In this document: positions 1 to 8,889 of the stretch, in pieces
Layout: each line of letters starts with the position of its first letter
Numbering within the stretch: position 1 is the first letter of the stretch
Assembly: GCA_016191815.1 (NCBI GenBank)
Contig: JACPVI010000019.1
Coordinates: 1-64,000 of the forward strand
DNA: 64,000 nt
Direction: 5' to 3'
Source: Myxococcales bacterium
GTDB lineage: Bacteria > Myxococcota > Myxococcia > Myxococcales > Myxococcaceae
Notes under the pieces: generated by a model
What the model was told of the DNA's origin: nothing
The model's database searches: none
Seen by the model: only the letters and a program-made list of their open reading frames with translations
Made by a program: the position numbers and the translations under genes

Positions 1-171
1 AGGCGCTGCAACTCGCGGCACCAGCTCGAAATCCACCATCTGAGGCCGTTTGCGCATGCTGGGGAGGCGACGCCTGACAACCTCATGCTGGCTTGCAAGC
101 GCCACAACTCTCACTGCGCGCGCCTGGACTTCGGGGAGGAGTACATGGCACGGTTTCAGAAGACTGGATGA
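1..171 (+). CDS. HNH endonuclease, C-terminal fragment (5' end outside window)
   Basis: The frame is open from base 1 to a TGA at 169-171 and has no start in the window, so this is the last 56 residues of a longer protein. The reading contains LEIHHLRPFAHAG followed by NLMLACKRHN. This is the ββα-metal layout of HNH nucleases: a His pair, the central Asn and a closing HxN, with an upstream Cys and the later Cys in ACKRHN as possible zinc ligands. Many myxobacterial genomes carry similar HNH proteins that end in a FGxxYMARF-like tail, and the same tail is seen here. Substrate and role cannot be judged from the fragment. Confidence 0.72.
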   Translation, partial: RRCNSRHQLEIHHLRPFAHAGEATPDNLMLACKRHNSHCARLDFGEEYMARFQKTG

Positions 172-300
172 AGCCAGCAGGGGAAAGCCCCGGCGACGCC
201 GCGAGACGCGGGCCGCGTGGGCCTGCGGACCAGGGCGGACTCCACCACGCTCTTCGATGACCTGAGCGCCCAAGACCTCTAGGAGGGAGACCGCATTGCG

Positions 301-1038
301 ATGACTCGCTGCGGACCACTCACCGCGCTCGCTTCCGGCGGGGTCGCGCTGGCAGCGGCCGTCACGCTGCTGGTGCTCGCACCGAAGGGCGCCCAGGCAT
401 TCCCGCCCTACCGCTCGACGGACGCCGAGACCGCCGACCCATGGACGCTCGAGGCGCGGCTTGGCCTGGTCCGGCTCGAGCGCGACTCCGGTGAGAACGA
501 ATACACGTGCCCACTGATGCGGCTGAACCTCGGCCTGCCACACCGTTTCGAGCTCATCTCCGAGCTCGAGGTCCTACCGGCCGAAGCACGTGTCGGGGAC
601 GCGGCGCTCGGCTTCAAGTGGGTTCCGCTCCTGGAGTCGATCAGCCTCGGAATCGAGACGCTGGCGCTTCTGCCGGTGTCGAGGCAAGGTGGGGCGGGAG
701 CCGAGGCGTCGGTGCTCGGCACGTACCGCGCCGGCGAGTGGCTTCGGACCCACCTCAACGCCGGTGGCTTCTACGACGCGCGTCCCAACCCGGCCGAACG
801 CGGGTGGAAGGCTGGACTCCTCACCGAGCTTCGGCTTGGGCACTTCCGGCCTGGTTTCGAAGCGGCCGCCAAACAGGTACTCGGCGGGCCCCTCCAGGCT
901 CTCGCCGGTCCGGGCATCATCGTGACGATCGGTCCCATCGACATCCGCTCGGGCGTCCACTTCGGTCTGACGCCGGCGGCCGCGGACTTGACCGCAAGCC
1001 TCTGGGTCACGAGCGCCGTTCCGCTGGTCGATCCCTGA
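301..1038 (+). CDS. Secreted or outer-membrane protein, probable small β-barrel
   Basis: A 245-residue protein with an N-terminal hydrophobic segment (about residues 8-33) ending near AQA, which looks like a signal peptide. The mature part has alternating hydrophobic/polar stretches with many Gly and aromatic residues (for example LRLGHFRPGFEAA, IRSGVHFGL), as expected for outer-membrane strands. It resembles the general 'transporter/phenol-degradation-type' barrel family, but no diagnostic motif is visible. The ATG at 301 has an AGGAGGGA Shine-Dalgarno at 281-288. The gene stands alone between the HNH fragment and the MNT-HEPN pair. The function is unknown. Confidence 0.6.
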   Translation: MTRCGPLTALASGGVALAAAVTLLVLAPKGAQAFPPYRSTDAETADPWTLEARLGLVRLERDSGENEYTCPLMRLNLGLPHRFELISELEVLPAEARVGDAALGFKWVPLLESISLGIETLALLPVSRQGGAGAEASVLGTYRAGEWLRTHLNAGGFYDARPNPAERGWKAGLLTELRLGHFRPGFEAAAKQVLGGPLQALAGPGIIVTIGPIDIRSGVHFGLTPAAADLTASLWVTSAVPLVDP

Positions 1039-1090
1039 CCAGTGGCTCACCTCTGTCGCGCCGGTTGCGGCCGGGTGTTACCTTTGTGGC

Positions 1091-1603
1091 GTGCAGGTGA
1101 CGACGTTCCAAGTCGAGGCCTTGCGCCTCGTTGAGAGGCTTTGGGCCGAGCTCGAGCGCCGAGAAGGCGACAACTTGGTCTCCTTCGTCGTCTTTGGCTC
1201 GGTGGCGCGCGGAGAGGCAGCCCCGGGATCAGATGTCGATCTGCTGCTCGTCTTCCGCGCCCTGCCCACGTCGCGGGCGGAGCGCTTCCGCATCTTTTAC
1301 GACGCGCGCGAGGCGCTGCGGCAGAAGACGAAGGACGGAGGCCTGGAGGCGGCTGGGCACCCGTTCGATTGGTCCCCGGTCATCCTCACGATGGAAGAGG
1401 CCCGTTACCACTCGCCCCTGTATCTCGACCTCGTGGAGGACGCTCGCTTGCTGCTCGATCGAGGCGGCTTCTTCGTCCAGGTGCTCGATGGCCTTCGAGC
1501 CCGAATGCGCGAGCTGGGCTCTCGGCGCGTTCGCCTCCCCGGCGGCTCCTGGTATTGGGATCTCAAGCCCGATTGGAAACCGGGTGAGGTCATCGAGCTG
1601 TGA
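1091..1603 (+). CDS. Minimal nucleotidyltransferase (MNT) antitoxin-like protein
   Basis: A 170-residue protein starting at GTG 1091. Residues around 36-52 read GSVARGEAAPGSDVDLLLVF. This is the GSxxxG...SDxD signature of the DNA polymerase β-type nucleotidyltransferase fold, with two Asp (D48, D50) as metal ligands. MNT proteins of MNT-HEPN modules act by adding AMP to a tyrosine of the partner HEPN RNase and so neutralise it. The downstream gene is HEPN-like and its GTG overlaps this TGA by four bases (GTGA), so the two are translationally coupled. About 60 residues follow the usual MNT core, so a wider nucleotidyltransferase role cannot be excluded. Confidence 0.8.
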   Translation: MQVTTFQVEALRLVERLWAELERREGDNLVSFVVFGSVARGEAAPGSDVDLLLVFRALPTSRAERFRIFYDAREALRQKTKDGGLEAAGHPFDWSPVILTMEEARYHSPLYLDLVEDARLLLDRGGFFVQVLDGLRARMRELGSRRVRLPGGSWYWDLKPDWKPGEVIEL

Positions 1604-2034
1604 CGACGGACCTCATGGCCAGGGGCTATCTCGCGCGGGCGATCGCTCGAGCGAGCGCCCTCAAGGTCTATTTCGACGCCCGCTGCTGGCCCGACGTGGT
1701 TCGCGAATCCCAGGAGGCGGTGGAGCTCTTCCTCAAGGCGGCCCTCCGGCGTGTGGGGGTTGAGCCTGCGCGCACGCACGACGTCGGGGATTCTCTTCGG
1801 GCGAGCGCGATTCGATTTCCAGAGTTCTTCGCCTCGAAGATTCCCGACCTGGCGTACGTCTCCGCGGTCCTCGCGGGCGATCGTGGCCCGGCGTTTTACG
1901 GCGACGAGCGGCGCGGCATTCCTCCGGATCAGCTGTTCAATCAATCCGACGCCGAGAGAGCCCTGGAGCAGGTGAGCTTCGTGCGCGAGCTGTGCGTGCG
2001 GCTGCTGGAGGAAACTGAGGACAAAGGCGCGTAG
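1600..2034 (+). CDS. HEPN-domain protein, toxin-like partner of the MNT gene
   Basis: A 144-residue, mostly helical protein beginning at GTG 1600 inside the stop of the MNT gene. The segment at about 27-62 (DVVRESQEAVELFLKAALRR, then ARTHDVG) fits the HEPN domain (PF05168). HEPN toxins are ribonucleases that use an R-x4-6-H motif, but the only Arg/His cluster seen is ARTH, so the catalytic motif is uncertain. Pairing and coupling with the MNT gene support a toxin-antitoxin or regulated-RNase module. The pair is followed by a convergent dacB gene. Confidence 0.72.
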   Translation: MTTDLMARGYLARAIARASALKVYFDARCWPDVVRESQEAVELFLKAALRRVGVEPARTHDVGDSLRASAIRFPEFFASKIPDLAYVSAVLAGDRGPAFYGDERRGIPPDQLFNQSDAERALEQVSFVRELCVRLLEETEDKGA

Positions 2035-2060
2035 AGGTCCGGCGCCGACCCGGCGGTGGA

Positions 2061-4274
2061 TCAGCCGCCAGGCCGGGCTTCGGCGCTCGAAGGCTTGGGG
2101 CCCGAGGGCTGCCCCAAAGCCGGCGAGTCGGGCGGCTTGGGCGCCTTCTCCTCGGCGATGCGCATGGAGAGCGCCTCCTCCACTTGCCGGGCGAAGGCCG
2201 CCAGACCCAAGTCCAGCCCCCCCAGAGTGGACTTGAGCGCCGGCCAGAAGGGTTGCTCGGGGTCCGCCTCCTTCACCAGCCCCTTCGCCAAGAGCGCGGT
2301 GGCGGCGTCGCGGTCAGGGCCCTGCGCGGCCCGGAGGGCGAGCAAGAGCTCCATCGGAGCGGTCCTGGCCACCTCGGCCAAGGAAACGGCGAGCTGGTCC
2401 CGCTCGGCCTCATCCTCCGCCGCGGCCCTGGGCAGCTCCAAGAGGCGGCCGAGCGCGTCGAGGTTTCCGGCCGCGGCGAGCTCCACCACCGAGGAGACGC
2501 CCGGCACCTCCACCTGTAGCTCGCGGGCCACCACCCGGAGCCGGCCGTACACCTCGTCGCCGGCGGAGAAGCTGTCCACCAGCGCCCGCCAGCCCAGGTA
2601 GTCCTGCGGGTCCGACTGGAAGAGCGAGTCGGCCACCACCGCCCGCACCGCCGGGTCCCGCTCGTTGCGGAGCGCGGTCCTGAGGAAGGGGATGTTCCTC
2701 CGGTCGGCCTGCCGCCCCAGGGCGAGATAGGTCTTCACCCGCGCCTTCACCGCCTCGAGCGGCGCCACCTCGGAGGGCGCGGCGGTCATCTGGGCCACCG
2801 CGTGATGGGGACCCTTCTCCGAGCCGGTAGCGGCGATCGCCGCTCCCAAGGCGTCGATGTGCTGGATGACGGTGCCCGCCCTCCCGGGGAAGTCGTTCAC
2901 CAGCACCGAGAAGGCGAACTTCGCTCCGCCCAGCGCCTGGACGTAGCCGGAGAGCGCCGAGACGTTCTCCAGGGTGCCGGTCTTGGCCCGCAGCCTCCCG
3001 GCGGCCTCCGAGCCCTCGAAGCGGTACTTGAGGGTGCCGTCCTTCCCCGCCACCCCCAGCGCGGAGAGGTACTCCGGGGCGAGCGGGAAGCGGTTGTACA
3101 TGTGGCGGAGCAGTTGGTTGAGCTGCGAGGCGGAGAAGCGGTTGGTGTCGTTGAGCCCCGAACCGTTCTTCATCACGTAGGAGCCGCGGGGAAGGCCGAC
3201 CTCCTTCTCCAGAAACTCCTCCACCACCTCGATGCCCTTCTGGGTGGAGCCGGGCGCGCCTCTCCCCTCGGCGCCCAAAGTCTTGAGCAGCTGCTCGGCC
3301 ACGAAGTTGGAGGAGTGCTTGTTCATCCGCTTGAGCACGATGTCCAGGGTGTCCGACTGCAACACCATGAGCAGCTTCGCCCCGGGAGGGACGAGGCCGG
3401 TCTTCACCCCACCCTTCACCCTCACCCCCCGCTCCTGGAGCATCGCCTTCAAGGTGTGCCCGAAGTACTGGGGCGGCAGGTCGATCTTCTTCCACACCGA
3501 CCAGGTACCCCGCTCGTTGGGGACGCTGCCTCGCACCTCGATCCGCTGGTGCAGCTTGTCCTTGTCGAGCCGGGAGACGACCGAGAAGCGCCGGTGGCGG
3601 CGGGAGCCGGTGAGCAGGGTGCTCTCCAGGGTGAAGTAGTCGGAGGGAGGCTCGATCTCCGCCACCGCCTTGGCGCCCACCTTCTCGCCGGGCCGCAAGT
3701 AGACGCCCACCGCGTTCCAGTTGAGCGAGGCCGCGCCGGTGGGGGCCATGTAGGAGCGATCGCTGTTCTCCTGGTCGTAGCCCGGGGCCAGCCGCTCCTG
3801 GTCGAAGTAGCTCTCGTCGATGACGATGTCCCCCGAAACCTCCCGCAGCCCGGCGTGGAACAGCTCGGTCACCAGGTTGTGCATCCGCTCGGTGGTGATG
3901 GAGGGGTCCCCCTTGCCGCGCACGTAGAGGAACCTGGCCTTGCCGGCCTTGAGCTCCGGGTCGGTGGAGAGCTCGGTCTCGAAGCGGTACTCCAGCCCCA
4001 GCCGGCAGAGCGCCGCGGCGGCGGTGACCAGCTTCACGTTGGAGGCCGGATTCAAGAGCTCGTCCTCGCCCCGGCCGAACACCACCGCGCCGTCCTCCAA
4101 CCCGACCACCTGGGCCGAGACGCGGGCGTTCTTCAGGGGCGAACGCTCGATCAGCTCTTTGAGGGCCTTTCGCAGCTCCTCGCGGCCGTCGTCCTTCTTC
4201 GGCGCGGAGGCGGCGGTGGCCGAGAGGACGAGAGCGGCGAGGAAGGGTGTCACGAATTGGAGAGGAAGGCGCAT
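2061..4274 (-). CDS. dacB: D-alanyl-D-alanine carboxypeptidase/endopeptidase, PBP4 (S13) family
   Basis: A 737-residue periplasmic penicillin-binding protein. The N-terminus has a signal peptide (about residues 1-24). The active-site motifs of family S13 are present in order: SNVK at 78-81 (catalytic Ser, Lys), SGLN in KNGSGLNDT, and KTG in KTGTLENVS. Such enzymes trim or cut peptidoglycan stem peptides. The C-terminal part after the KTG region is an extra stretch of about 230 helical residues not found in short PBP4 proteins, possibly HEAT-like repeats. The gene is monocistronic, convergent with the HEPN gene and divergent from dtd across a 133-base gap. Confidence 0.88.
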   Translation of the reverse strand: MRLPLQFVTPFLAALVLSATAASAPKKDDGREELRKALKELIERSPLKNARVSAQVVGLEDGAVVFGRGEDELLNPASNVKLVTAAAALCRLGLEYRFETELSTDPELKAGKARFLYVRGKGDPSITTERMHNLVTELFHAGLREVSGDIVIDESYFDQERLAPGYDQENSDRSYMAPTGAASLNWNAVGVYLRPGEKVGAKAVAEIEPPSDYFTLESTLLTGSRRHRRFSVVSRLDKDKLHQRIEVRGSVPNERGTWSVWKKIDLPPQYFGHTLKAMLQERGVRVKGGVKTGLVPPGAKLLMVLQSDTLDIVLKRMNKHSSNFVAEQLLKTLGAEGRGAPGSTQKGIEVVEEFLEKEVGLPRGSYVMKNGSGLNDTNRFSASQLNQLLRHMYNRFPLAPEYLSALGVAGKDGTLKYRFEGSEAAGRLRAKTGTLENVSALSGYVQALGGAKFAFSVLVNDFPGRAGTVIQHIDALGAAIAATGSEKGPHHAVAQMTAAPSEVAPLEAVKARVKTYLALGRQADRRNIPFLRTALRNERDPAVRAVVADSLFQSDPQDYLGWRALVDSFSAGDEVYGRLRVVARELQVEVPGVSSVVELAAAGNLDALGRLLELPRAAAEDEAERDQLAVSLAEVARTAPMELLLALRAAQGPDRDAATALLAKGLVKEADPEQPFWPALKSTLGGLDLGLAAFARQVEEALSMRIAEEKAPKPPDSPALGQPSGPKPSSAEARPGG

Positions 4275-4407
4275 CGGAGCTACCCGGGATTATCGTTGGC
4301 GCGGAGCCGATGCCGCAACGTGGACATCGGGGCGCGGGCCTGCACTCCCCGCTGCCGGAGGTCAATCGCCGATGTAGAGTCCGCGGCCCGACTGGAGGCG
4401 CCAAGCG

Positions 4408-4857
4408 ATGAGGGCGGTGGTGCAAAGGGTGGCGAGCGCGAAGGTGGAGGTCGACGGCCGCACCGTGAGCGAGATTGGCCCCGGGCTCCTCGTCCTGCTC
4501 GGGGTAGGCAAGGGCGACACCGAGGCTGATGCGGACTGGATGGCCGAGAAGGTGGCCAACCTGCGCATCTTCGAGGACCAGGCGGGGAAGATGAACCGCT
4601 CGGTCCTGGACGGCTCCAAGGACATCATCGCGGTGAGCCAGTTCACACTCTACGGCGACGCGCGCAAGGGAAGGAGGCCGAGCTTCATCGAGGCGATGGA
4701 GCCGGAGGCAGCCAAGCGCCTCTACGAGCTCTTCTGCGCGAGGGCGCGGCAGGCGGGGCTCACCGTGGGCGAGGGAGTCTTCGGTGCACACATGAAAGTC
4801 TCCCTGCTCAACGACGGCCCGGTCACCATCTGGCTGGAGGGCCGCGGCCAGGGCTAG
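4408..4857 (+). CDS. dtd: D-aminoacyl-tRNA deacylase
   Basis: A 149-residue protein of standard family length. It hydrolyses D-aminoacyl-tRNAs and also Gly-tRNA(Ala), recycling mischarged tRNA. The two family signatures are intact: SQFTLY at 77-82 and NDGPVT at 135-140 (the Gly-cis-Pro motif). The N-terminal MRAVVQRV is also typical. The ATG is preceded by GGAGG at a suitable distance. It is divergent from dacB and convergent with the hypothetical gene that follows. Confidence 0.96.
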   Translation: MRAVVQRVASAKVEVDGRTVSEIGPGLLVLLGVGKGDTEADADWMAEKVANLRIFEDQAGKMNRSVLDGSKDIIAVSQFTLYGDARKGRRPSFIEAMEPEAAKRLYELFCARARQAGLTVGEGVFGAHMKVSLLNDGPVTIWLEGRGQG

Positions 4858-4876
4858 CCGCCTCCTCAGCCGGGCC

Positions 4877-5743
4877 TCAATCCGAGCTCGGAGCGCCCTC
4901 GAACATCGCCCGCCCGCGCTGGGTGACGATGGCGGTGAGCCCCTGCTGCGCCGCCGCCGAGCTGCGCACCAGCCGCGCCAGCGCGCCGATGTCGCGGATC
5001 CACCCGTAGGAGTGGGCTCCCAGCCCGGAGAAGGTCACCGCCAAGGTCGGCGCCTGCTCGGTACGGCCCAGCCAGTAGTCGAGGATTTCGTGCGTCTCCG
5101 GCGCCTCCACCGGCGAGAGGCGGCGGCTCTCCCGGCCCAACAGTCGGGAGAGCTTGTTGGGCAATTGCGCTCCCCAGCCGTTCACGACCTGGAGCGAGCG
5201 CCAGCTCCAGTCCGCCACCGCCAGCCCCTCCGTGGGCCGGTACAGCGCCCGTCCCACCGTGGCCAGCACCTGGTCGGGAGGGAAAGCCGGCACGGGGTCC
5301 CACACCCCCAAGAGCAACTTGGTGAGCGGCCCCTCTTCGTCGGGAAGCTTGAAGGCGGCGTGCCTGGAAAGCTGGGCCTTGGTGGGGTCGTGGTAGCGAT
5401 AGTCGGCGTCCTCCAGCATCATCGCCAGGTTGATGCCCTGCTCCCAGTCGCAGGCGAAGCCGGTGTACTCGTTGAGGATGACCCAGCCCTCGTCCTGCTC
5501 CACCCACTCCCAGAAGAGCAGCCGGTAGACAGCCTCCACCCACTTGTCCTCTTCCAGGCCAAAGAAGCTCCCGGACACTCCGCGGTCCAAGAGCAGCTCG
5601 AGCAGGGTCTGGGTGCGCTCGTCGCGCAGCTTGGAGTGGAGCAACTCCAGTCCTGCCTGGGCGTCCACCACGCCCAGCTCGAAGGCCGGGAAGGCCACCT
5701 CGTAGAGGAACCGGTCGTTGACCGGCCGAATCACGACCTCCAT
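4877..5743 (-). CDS. Conserved-looking protein of unknown function downstream of ptsN
   Basis: A 288-residue soluble protein with no signal peptide or membrane segment. I do not recognise a family. It is acidic and rich in Trp and aromatic residues (WVEAVYRLLFWEWVEQDEGW). It starts four bases after the ptsN stop, so the two are almost certainly co-transcribed and perhaps coupled. The position next to the PTS-Ntr component suggests, without proof, a role in nitrogen or envelope signalling. Confidence 0.7.
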   Translation of the reverse strand: MEVVIRPVNDRFLYEVAFPAFELGVVDAQAGLELLHSKLRDERTQTLLELLLDRGVSGSFFGLEEDKWVEAVYRLLFWEWVEQDEGWVILNEYTGFACDWEQGINLAMMLEDADYRYHDPTKAQLSRHAAFKLPDEEGPLTKLLLGVWDPVPAFPPDQVLATVGRALYRPTEGLAVADWSWRSLQVVNGWGAQLPNKLSRLLGRESRRLSPVEAPETHEILDYWLGRTEQAPTLAVTFSGLGAHSYGWIRDIGALARLVRSSAAAQQGLTAIVTQRGRAMFEGAPSSD

Positions 5744-5747
5744 CGGA

Positions 5748-6209
5748 TCAGGCCTTGGCGTCTTCCTGCGCGATGAGGTTGTAGATCTCCGCCGCTCCCG
5801 TGGCCGAGAGGATGGCTTCCCGGAAGCGGGGGTTCTTGAACAGCCGGCTGATTCTGGCCAGCGCTTTGAGGTGCACGCCGGCGGAGTTTTCCGGGGCGAC
5901 GAGGGCGAAGAAGAGGTGGGTCCGCTTGCCGTCGATGGCCTCGAAGTCGATGCCCTCGCGGCTCACCCCGAAGGAGGCGATGAGCTGGTCGAGGCCGGGC
6001 AGCTTGCCGTGGGGAATGGCCACTCCCTCGCCGATGCCGGTGGAGCCCAGCCTTTCCCGGTCGAGCAGCACCTGGACCAGCCGCTCGGTCGAGAGCGCGG
6101 GCTTGGCCCTGGCCAGAGGCTCGACCAGCTCTCTCAGCACCTCGGACTTGGTCTTCGCGCCCAGCTCGGGGAGGATCGCGTCCGGGCTCAAAAACTCGGC
6201 GATCTTCAT
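5748..6209 (-). CDS. ptsN: PTS IIA-like nitrogen regulatory protein
   Basis: A 153-residue EIIA-Ntr domain, which accepts phosphate from NPr and regulates targets linked to nitrogen, potassium and the envelope. The phosphorylated His is H67 in GEGVAIPHGK, and LGSTGIG precedes it as in the family. The ATG at 6209 was chosen because the protein then begins MKIAEFLSP like other PtsN proteins and GGGAGG lies 14 bases upstream. An in-frame GTG at 6233 would add eight residues. In many proteobacteria ptsN directly follows hpf. Here a GH3 gene on the opposite strand sits between them, and neither hprK nor rapZ follows. Confidence 0.92.
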   Translation of the reverse strand: MKIAEFLSPDAILPELGAKTKSEVLRELVEPLARAKPALSTERLVQVLLDRERLGSTGIGEGVAIPHGKLPGLDQLIASFGVSREGIDFEAIDGKRTHLFFALVAPENSAGVHLKALARISRLFKNPRFREAILSATGAAEIYNLIAQEDAKA

Positions 6210-6344
6210 CGCTGTCCACGAGCCTCCCGCCACAATGCCCCAGCCTCGGGGTCGACCGGGGGCACTTACCTAAGCCCCCTTTCGATCGCAAGCACCGACG
6301 CGCCTGTTGGTGGTCGATTGGCGCTCGACTACGATTGAGCCGCC

Positions 6345-8225
6345 TTGCCCCCGCGCGCCCTCCTCGCCGCCTTGCTGGCCGCCTCTTGCGTCCACCAGAT
6401 TCCTCCTCCTATGCCTCCGGCGCCGCCGGAGCCTGTCCAGAGCCGGGCCGGTGGGCCGGCGGCCGAGCCATCCCCGCCCCTGGCGAGCTTGCCCGAGCAG
6501 CCTGCCCCCAAAGGAGCCGTGCGGCCGGCGGGCGAAGAGGCAAGGCCTGCGGCTCCCGAGCGGGCGCCCGAGGGTGAGGAGCCGGCCGCGGCTCCGAGAG
6601 GGCCGGACGTGGAGGCTCTGCTGTCGCGGATGTCCTTGGAGGAGAAGGTCGGCCAGCTCTTGATGGTGGGTTTCGGCGGCCTCGCGGTGGACGAGGAGGT
6701 GCGGAGACTGGTGCAGGGGCGGCAGGTGGGCGGGGTGTGCATGTTCAAGCGGAACATCGCCAGCGCGGAGCAGGTGGCCCGGCTGAACGACGAGGTGAGA
6801 GAGCTGTTGGCGGACGCCATTCCCCCCTTCATCGCGGTGGACCAGGAGGGGGGGAACGTGGTGAGGGTGTCGGACGGCGCGGTGGTGTTGCCGGGGAACA
6901 TGGCGTTGGGGGCGACCGGCTCTCCCCGGTTGGCCTACGAGGCGGGCAAGGCGCAGGGGGAGGACCTGCGGCGGCTGGGCTTCAACATGAACCTGGCGCC
7001 GGTGCTGGACGTGAACGTGAACCCGCGGAACCCGGTGATCGGCATCCGCTCCTTTGGAGACCGTCCGGAGGTGGTGGCGCAGCTCGGGGCAGACTTCGTG
7101 CGCGGGCAGCAGCAGGCCAACGTGGTGACGGTGGCCAAGCACTTCCCCGGGCACGGCACCACCGACGCGGACAGCCACAAGGCCCTGCCGGTGATGGCGG
7201 AGGGCGAGGCGGAGCTCCACTCGCAGCTGGCGCCCTTCGAGGCGGCGATCAAGAGCGGCCTGGACGGGCTGATGACCGCGCACGTGGCGGTCCCCAAGCT
7301 GACCGGCGACCAGCTGCCGGCGACCCTCTCCAGCAAGGTGTTGACCGGCCTGTTGCGCGGGCGGCTGGGTTTTGGCGGGCTGGTGTTGACGGACGAGCTG
7401 GAGATGGAGGCGATCGCCGAGCGCTACGGGGTGGGGCGCGCGGCGGTGATGGCGGTGGTGGCGGGGGCGGACATGGTGCTCATTCCCTGGCGCCCCGAGA
7501 AGAAGGCGGAGGTGCACCAGGCGCTCCTGGAGGCGGCGCGCTCGTCAGAGATTTCCTCCGCGCGGCTGACCGAGGCGGTGCGGCGGATCCTCACGGTGAA
7601 GGCCCGGCGAGGGCTCTTCGAGCCGTTGGCGCCGCTAAAGGAACGGCTGGCGAGCCTGGGGAGGCGGCGGGACGTGGCGCAGGAGATTGCGCGCCGCTCG
7701 GTGACGCTTTTGCGGACCGACGGGCGCCACTTCCCGCTTTCGCGGCGGGGGAAGCTGGCGGTGATCACCGCGGAGGCGTCGCTGGGGAGGGCGATCAAGT
7801 CGCGGGTGGAGGGGGCGACGGTGCTGGTGGTGCCGGCCTATCCGCACCCATCGAAGCGGGCGGCGCTGAGGGAGCGGGCCCGGCAGGTGGCGAGTGAAGC
7901 GGACGTGGTGGTGGTGGGGGTGATCAACTCGCGGCAGCTCGAGCTGGCGACGATGGCGGCGGCGGCGGGGACGCCGGTGGTGGTGGTGAGCATGGGGCTT
8001 CCCTATCTGGCGGAGCAGGTTCAGGAGGCGAAGGTGGTGCTGGCGCTGTATTCCTACCGGGAGGTCTCGGCGGAGGCGGCGGCGGCGGCGCTGTTCGGGG
8101 AGGCGGGGACGCCGGGGAGGCTGCCGGTGACGCTGGGGCGTTTCCCCTTCGGGCACGGAATGGATCCGGTGGGAGAGGTGCGCGCGCGCACGGCGGCCTC
8201 CTCGCCGGGGCATGGCGCCAACTAA
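6345..8225 (+). CDS. β-N-acetylhexosaminidase-like glycoside hydrolase family 3 lipoprotein
   Basis: A 626-residue lipoprotein. The TTG start gives a short signal peptide ending in LAASC, with Cys15 as lipidation site. A Pro/Ala/Glu-rich linker (about 16-85) precedes the GH3 catalytic domain. That domain has the NagZ signature KHFPGHG at 265-271, the DSH at 276-278 that supplies the His of the acid/base dyad, and the nucleophile D350 in LTDELEM. A C-terminal GH3_C-like domain follows. NagZ enzymes remove GlcNAc from muropeptides. The lipoprotein form with a second domain is longer than cytosolic NagZ (about 340 residues), so it probably works in the periplasm. It is convergent with hpf. Confidence 0.88.
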   Translation: MPPRALLAALLAASCVHQIPPPMPPAPPEPVQSRAGGPAAEPSPPLASLPEQPAPKGAVRPAGEEARPAAPERAPEGEEPAAAPRGPDVEALLSRMSLEEKVGQLLMVGFGGLAVDEEVRRLVQGRQVGGVCMFKRNIASAEQVARLNDEVRELLADAIPPFIAVDQEGGNVVRVSDGAVVLPGNMALGATGSPRLAYEAGKAQGEDLRRLGFNMNLAPVLDVNVNPRNPVIGIRSFGDRPEVVAQLGADFVRGQQQANVVTVAKHFPGHGTTDADSHKALPVMAEGEAELHSQLAPFEAAIKSGLDGLMTAHVAVPKLTGDQLPATLSSKVLTGLLRGRLGFGGLVLTDELEMEAIAERYGVGRAAVMAVVAGADMVLIPWRPEKKAEVHQALLEAARSSEISSARLTEAVRRILTVKARRGLFEPLAPLKERLASLGRRRDVAQEIARRSVTLLRTDGRHFPLSRRGKLAVITAEASLGRAIKSRVEGATVLVVPAYPHPSKRAALRERARQVASEADVVVVGVINSRQLELATMAAAAGTPVVVVSMGLPYLAEQVQEAKVVLALYSYREVSAEAAAAALFGEAGTPGRLPVTLGRFPFGHGMDPVGEVRARTAASSPGHGAN

Positions 8226-8229
8226 AGCC

Positions 8230-8248
8230 CCTCTCTTCGCCGGAGAGG
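8230..8248. terminator. Hairpin between convergent GH3 and hpf genes
   Basis: CCTCTC (8230-8235) pairs with GAGAGG (8243-8248) around a seven-base loop, directly after the GH3 stop and just before the hpf stop. There is no clear U-tract. The position between convergent genes favours a bidirectional terminator. Confidence 0.45.
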
Positions 8249-8251
8249 AAG

Positions 8252-8863
8252 TTAGCCGGTCTTCAGTTGTTCGGCGGGTTCGCGGGTGGGGATGGCCTCG
8301 ATGAGGCCGTAGTGTCCGTCCTTGCGGCGGTAGACGACGTTGACCTCGCGCGAGGTGGAGTTGGTGAAGACGAGGAAGTCGTTGTTCATGAGGTCCATTT
8401 GCATCACGGCGTCCTCGACGCTCATCGGTTTGGCGATGAACTCGTTGGTGCGGATGATGCGTGGGCTGGCGGCTTCCGGAGCCGGGGCATTTTCGGGTTC
8501 GGGGACGGCGACCACGTCGTAGCGGACGCGCACGTCGCGGAGCAGCTCCTGGCGGTGGTGGACCTTGTCGCGGCCGTGGTGGTGCTTCAGCCGCTCCTTG
8601 TAGCGGCGGAGCTGCCGTTCGATCTTGTCCATCGCGAGGTCGATGGAGGCGTACATGTCCTCGCTCTTCTCGCGTCCGCGGAGGACCCAAGCGCCGGACT
8701 GGATGGTGATGTCGGCGTGGTGCAGGTGGCGCTCGAGGGAGAGGACGACGTGGGCCTCGCCGGCGCGGTCCAAGTACTTGTGGACCCGATCGACCTTCTC
8801 GCGCGCGTACTCCTTGAGCGACTCGATGGGGGACATCTGGCGGAAGGTGATGTTGACCTGCAT
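8252..8863 (-). CDS. hpf: Ribosome hibernation promoting factor, long form
   Basis: A 203-residue long-form HPF. The N-terminal S30AE domain (about 1-105) has the MQVNITFRQM start and the basic RRYKERLKHHH helix. After a linker, the C-terminal dimerisation domain (about 140-200) includes MSVEDAVMQMDLMNNDFLVF and VVYRRKDGHYGLIE. Long HPF dimerises 70S ribosomes into inactive 100S particles in slow growth. The gene lies downstream of rpoN on the same strand, as is common in proteobacteria, with a 217-base repeat-rich spacer between them. Confidence 0.95.
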   Translation of the reverse strand: MQVNITFRQMSPIESLKEYAREKVDRVHKYLDRAGEAHVVLSLERHLHHADITIQSGAWVLRGREKSEDMYASIDLAMDKIERQLRRYKERLKHHHGRDKVHHRQELLRDVRVRYDVVAVPEPENAPAPEAASPRIIRTNEFIAKPMSVEDAVMQMDLMNNDFLVFTNSTSREVNVVYRRKDGHYGLIEAIPTREPAEQLKTG

Positions 8864-8889
8864 GAGGCCTCCTTGGGGGTGACGAGGAG

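Noticed and set aside
2410-4791. Long 793-residue minus-strand open frame over dacB and dtd
   Set aside because: It is an Arg/Gly-rich shadow frame of the GC-rich dacB gene. It crosses the divergent dtd gene and has no domain pattern.
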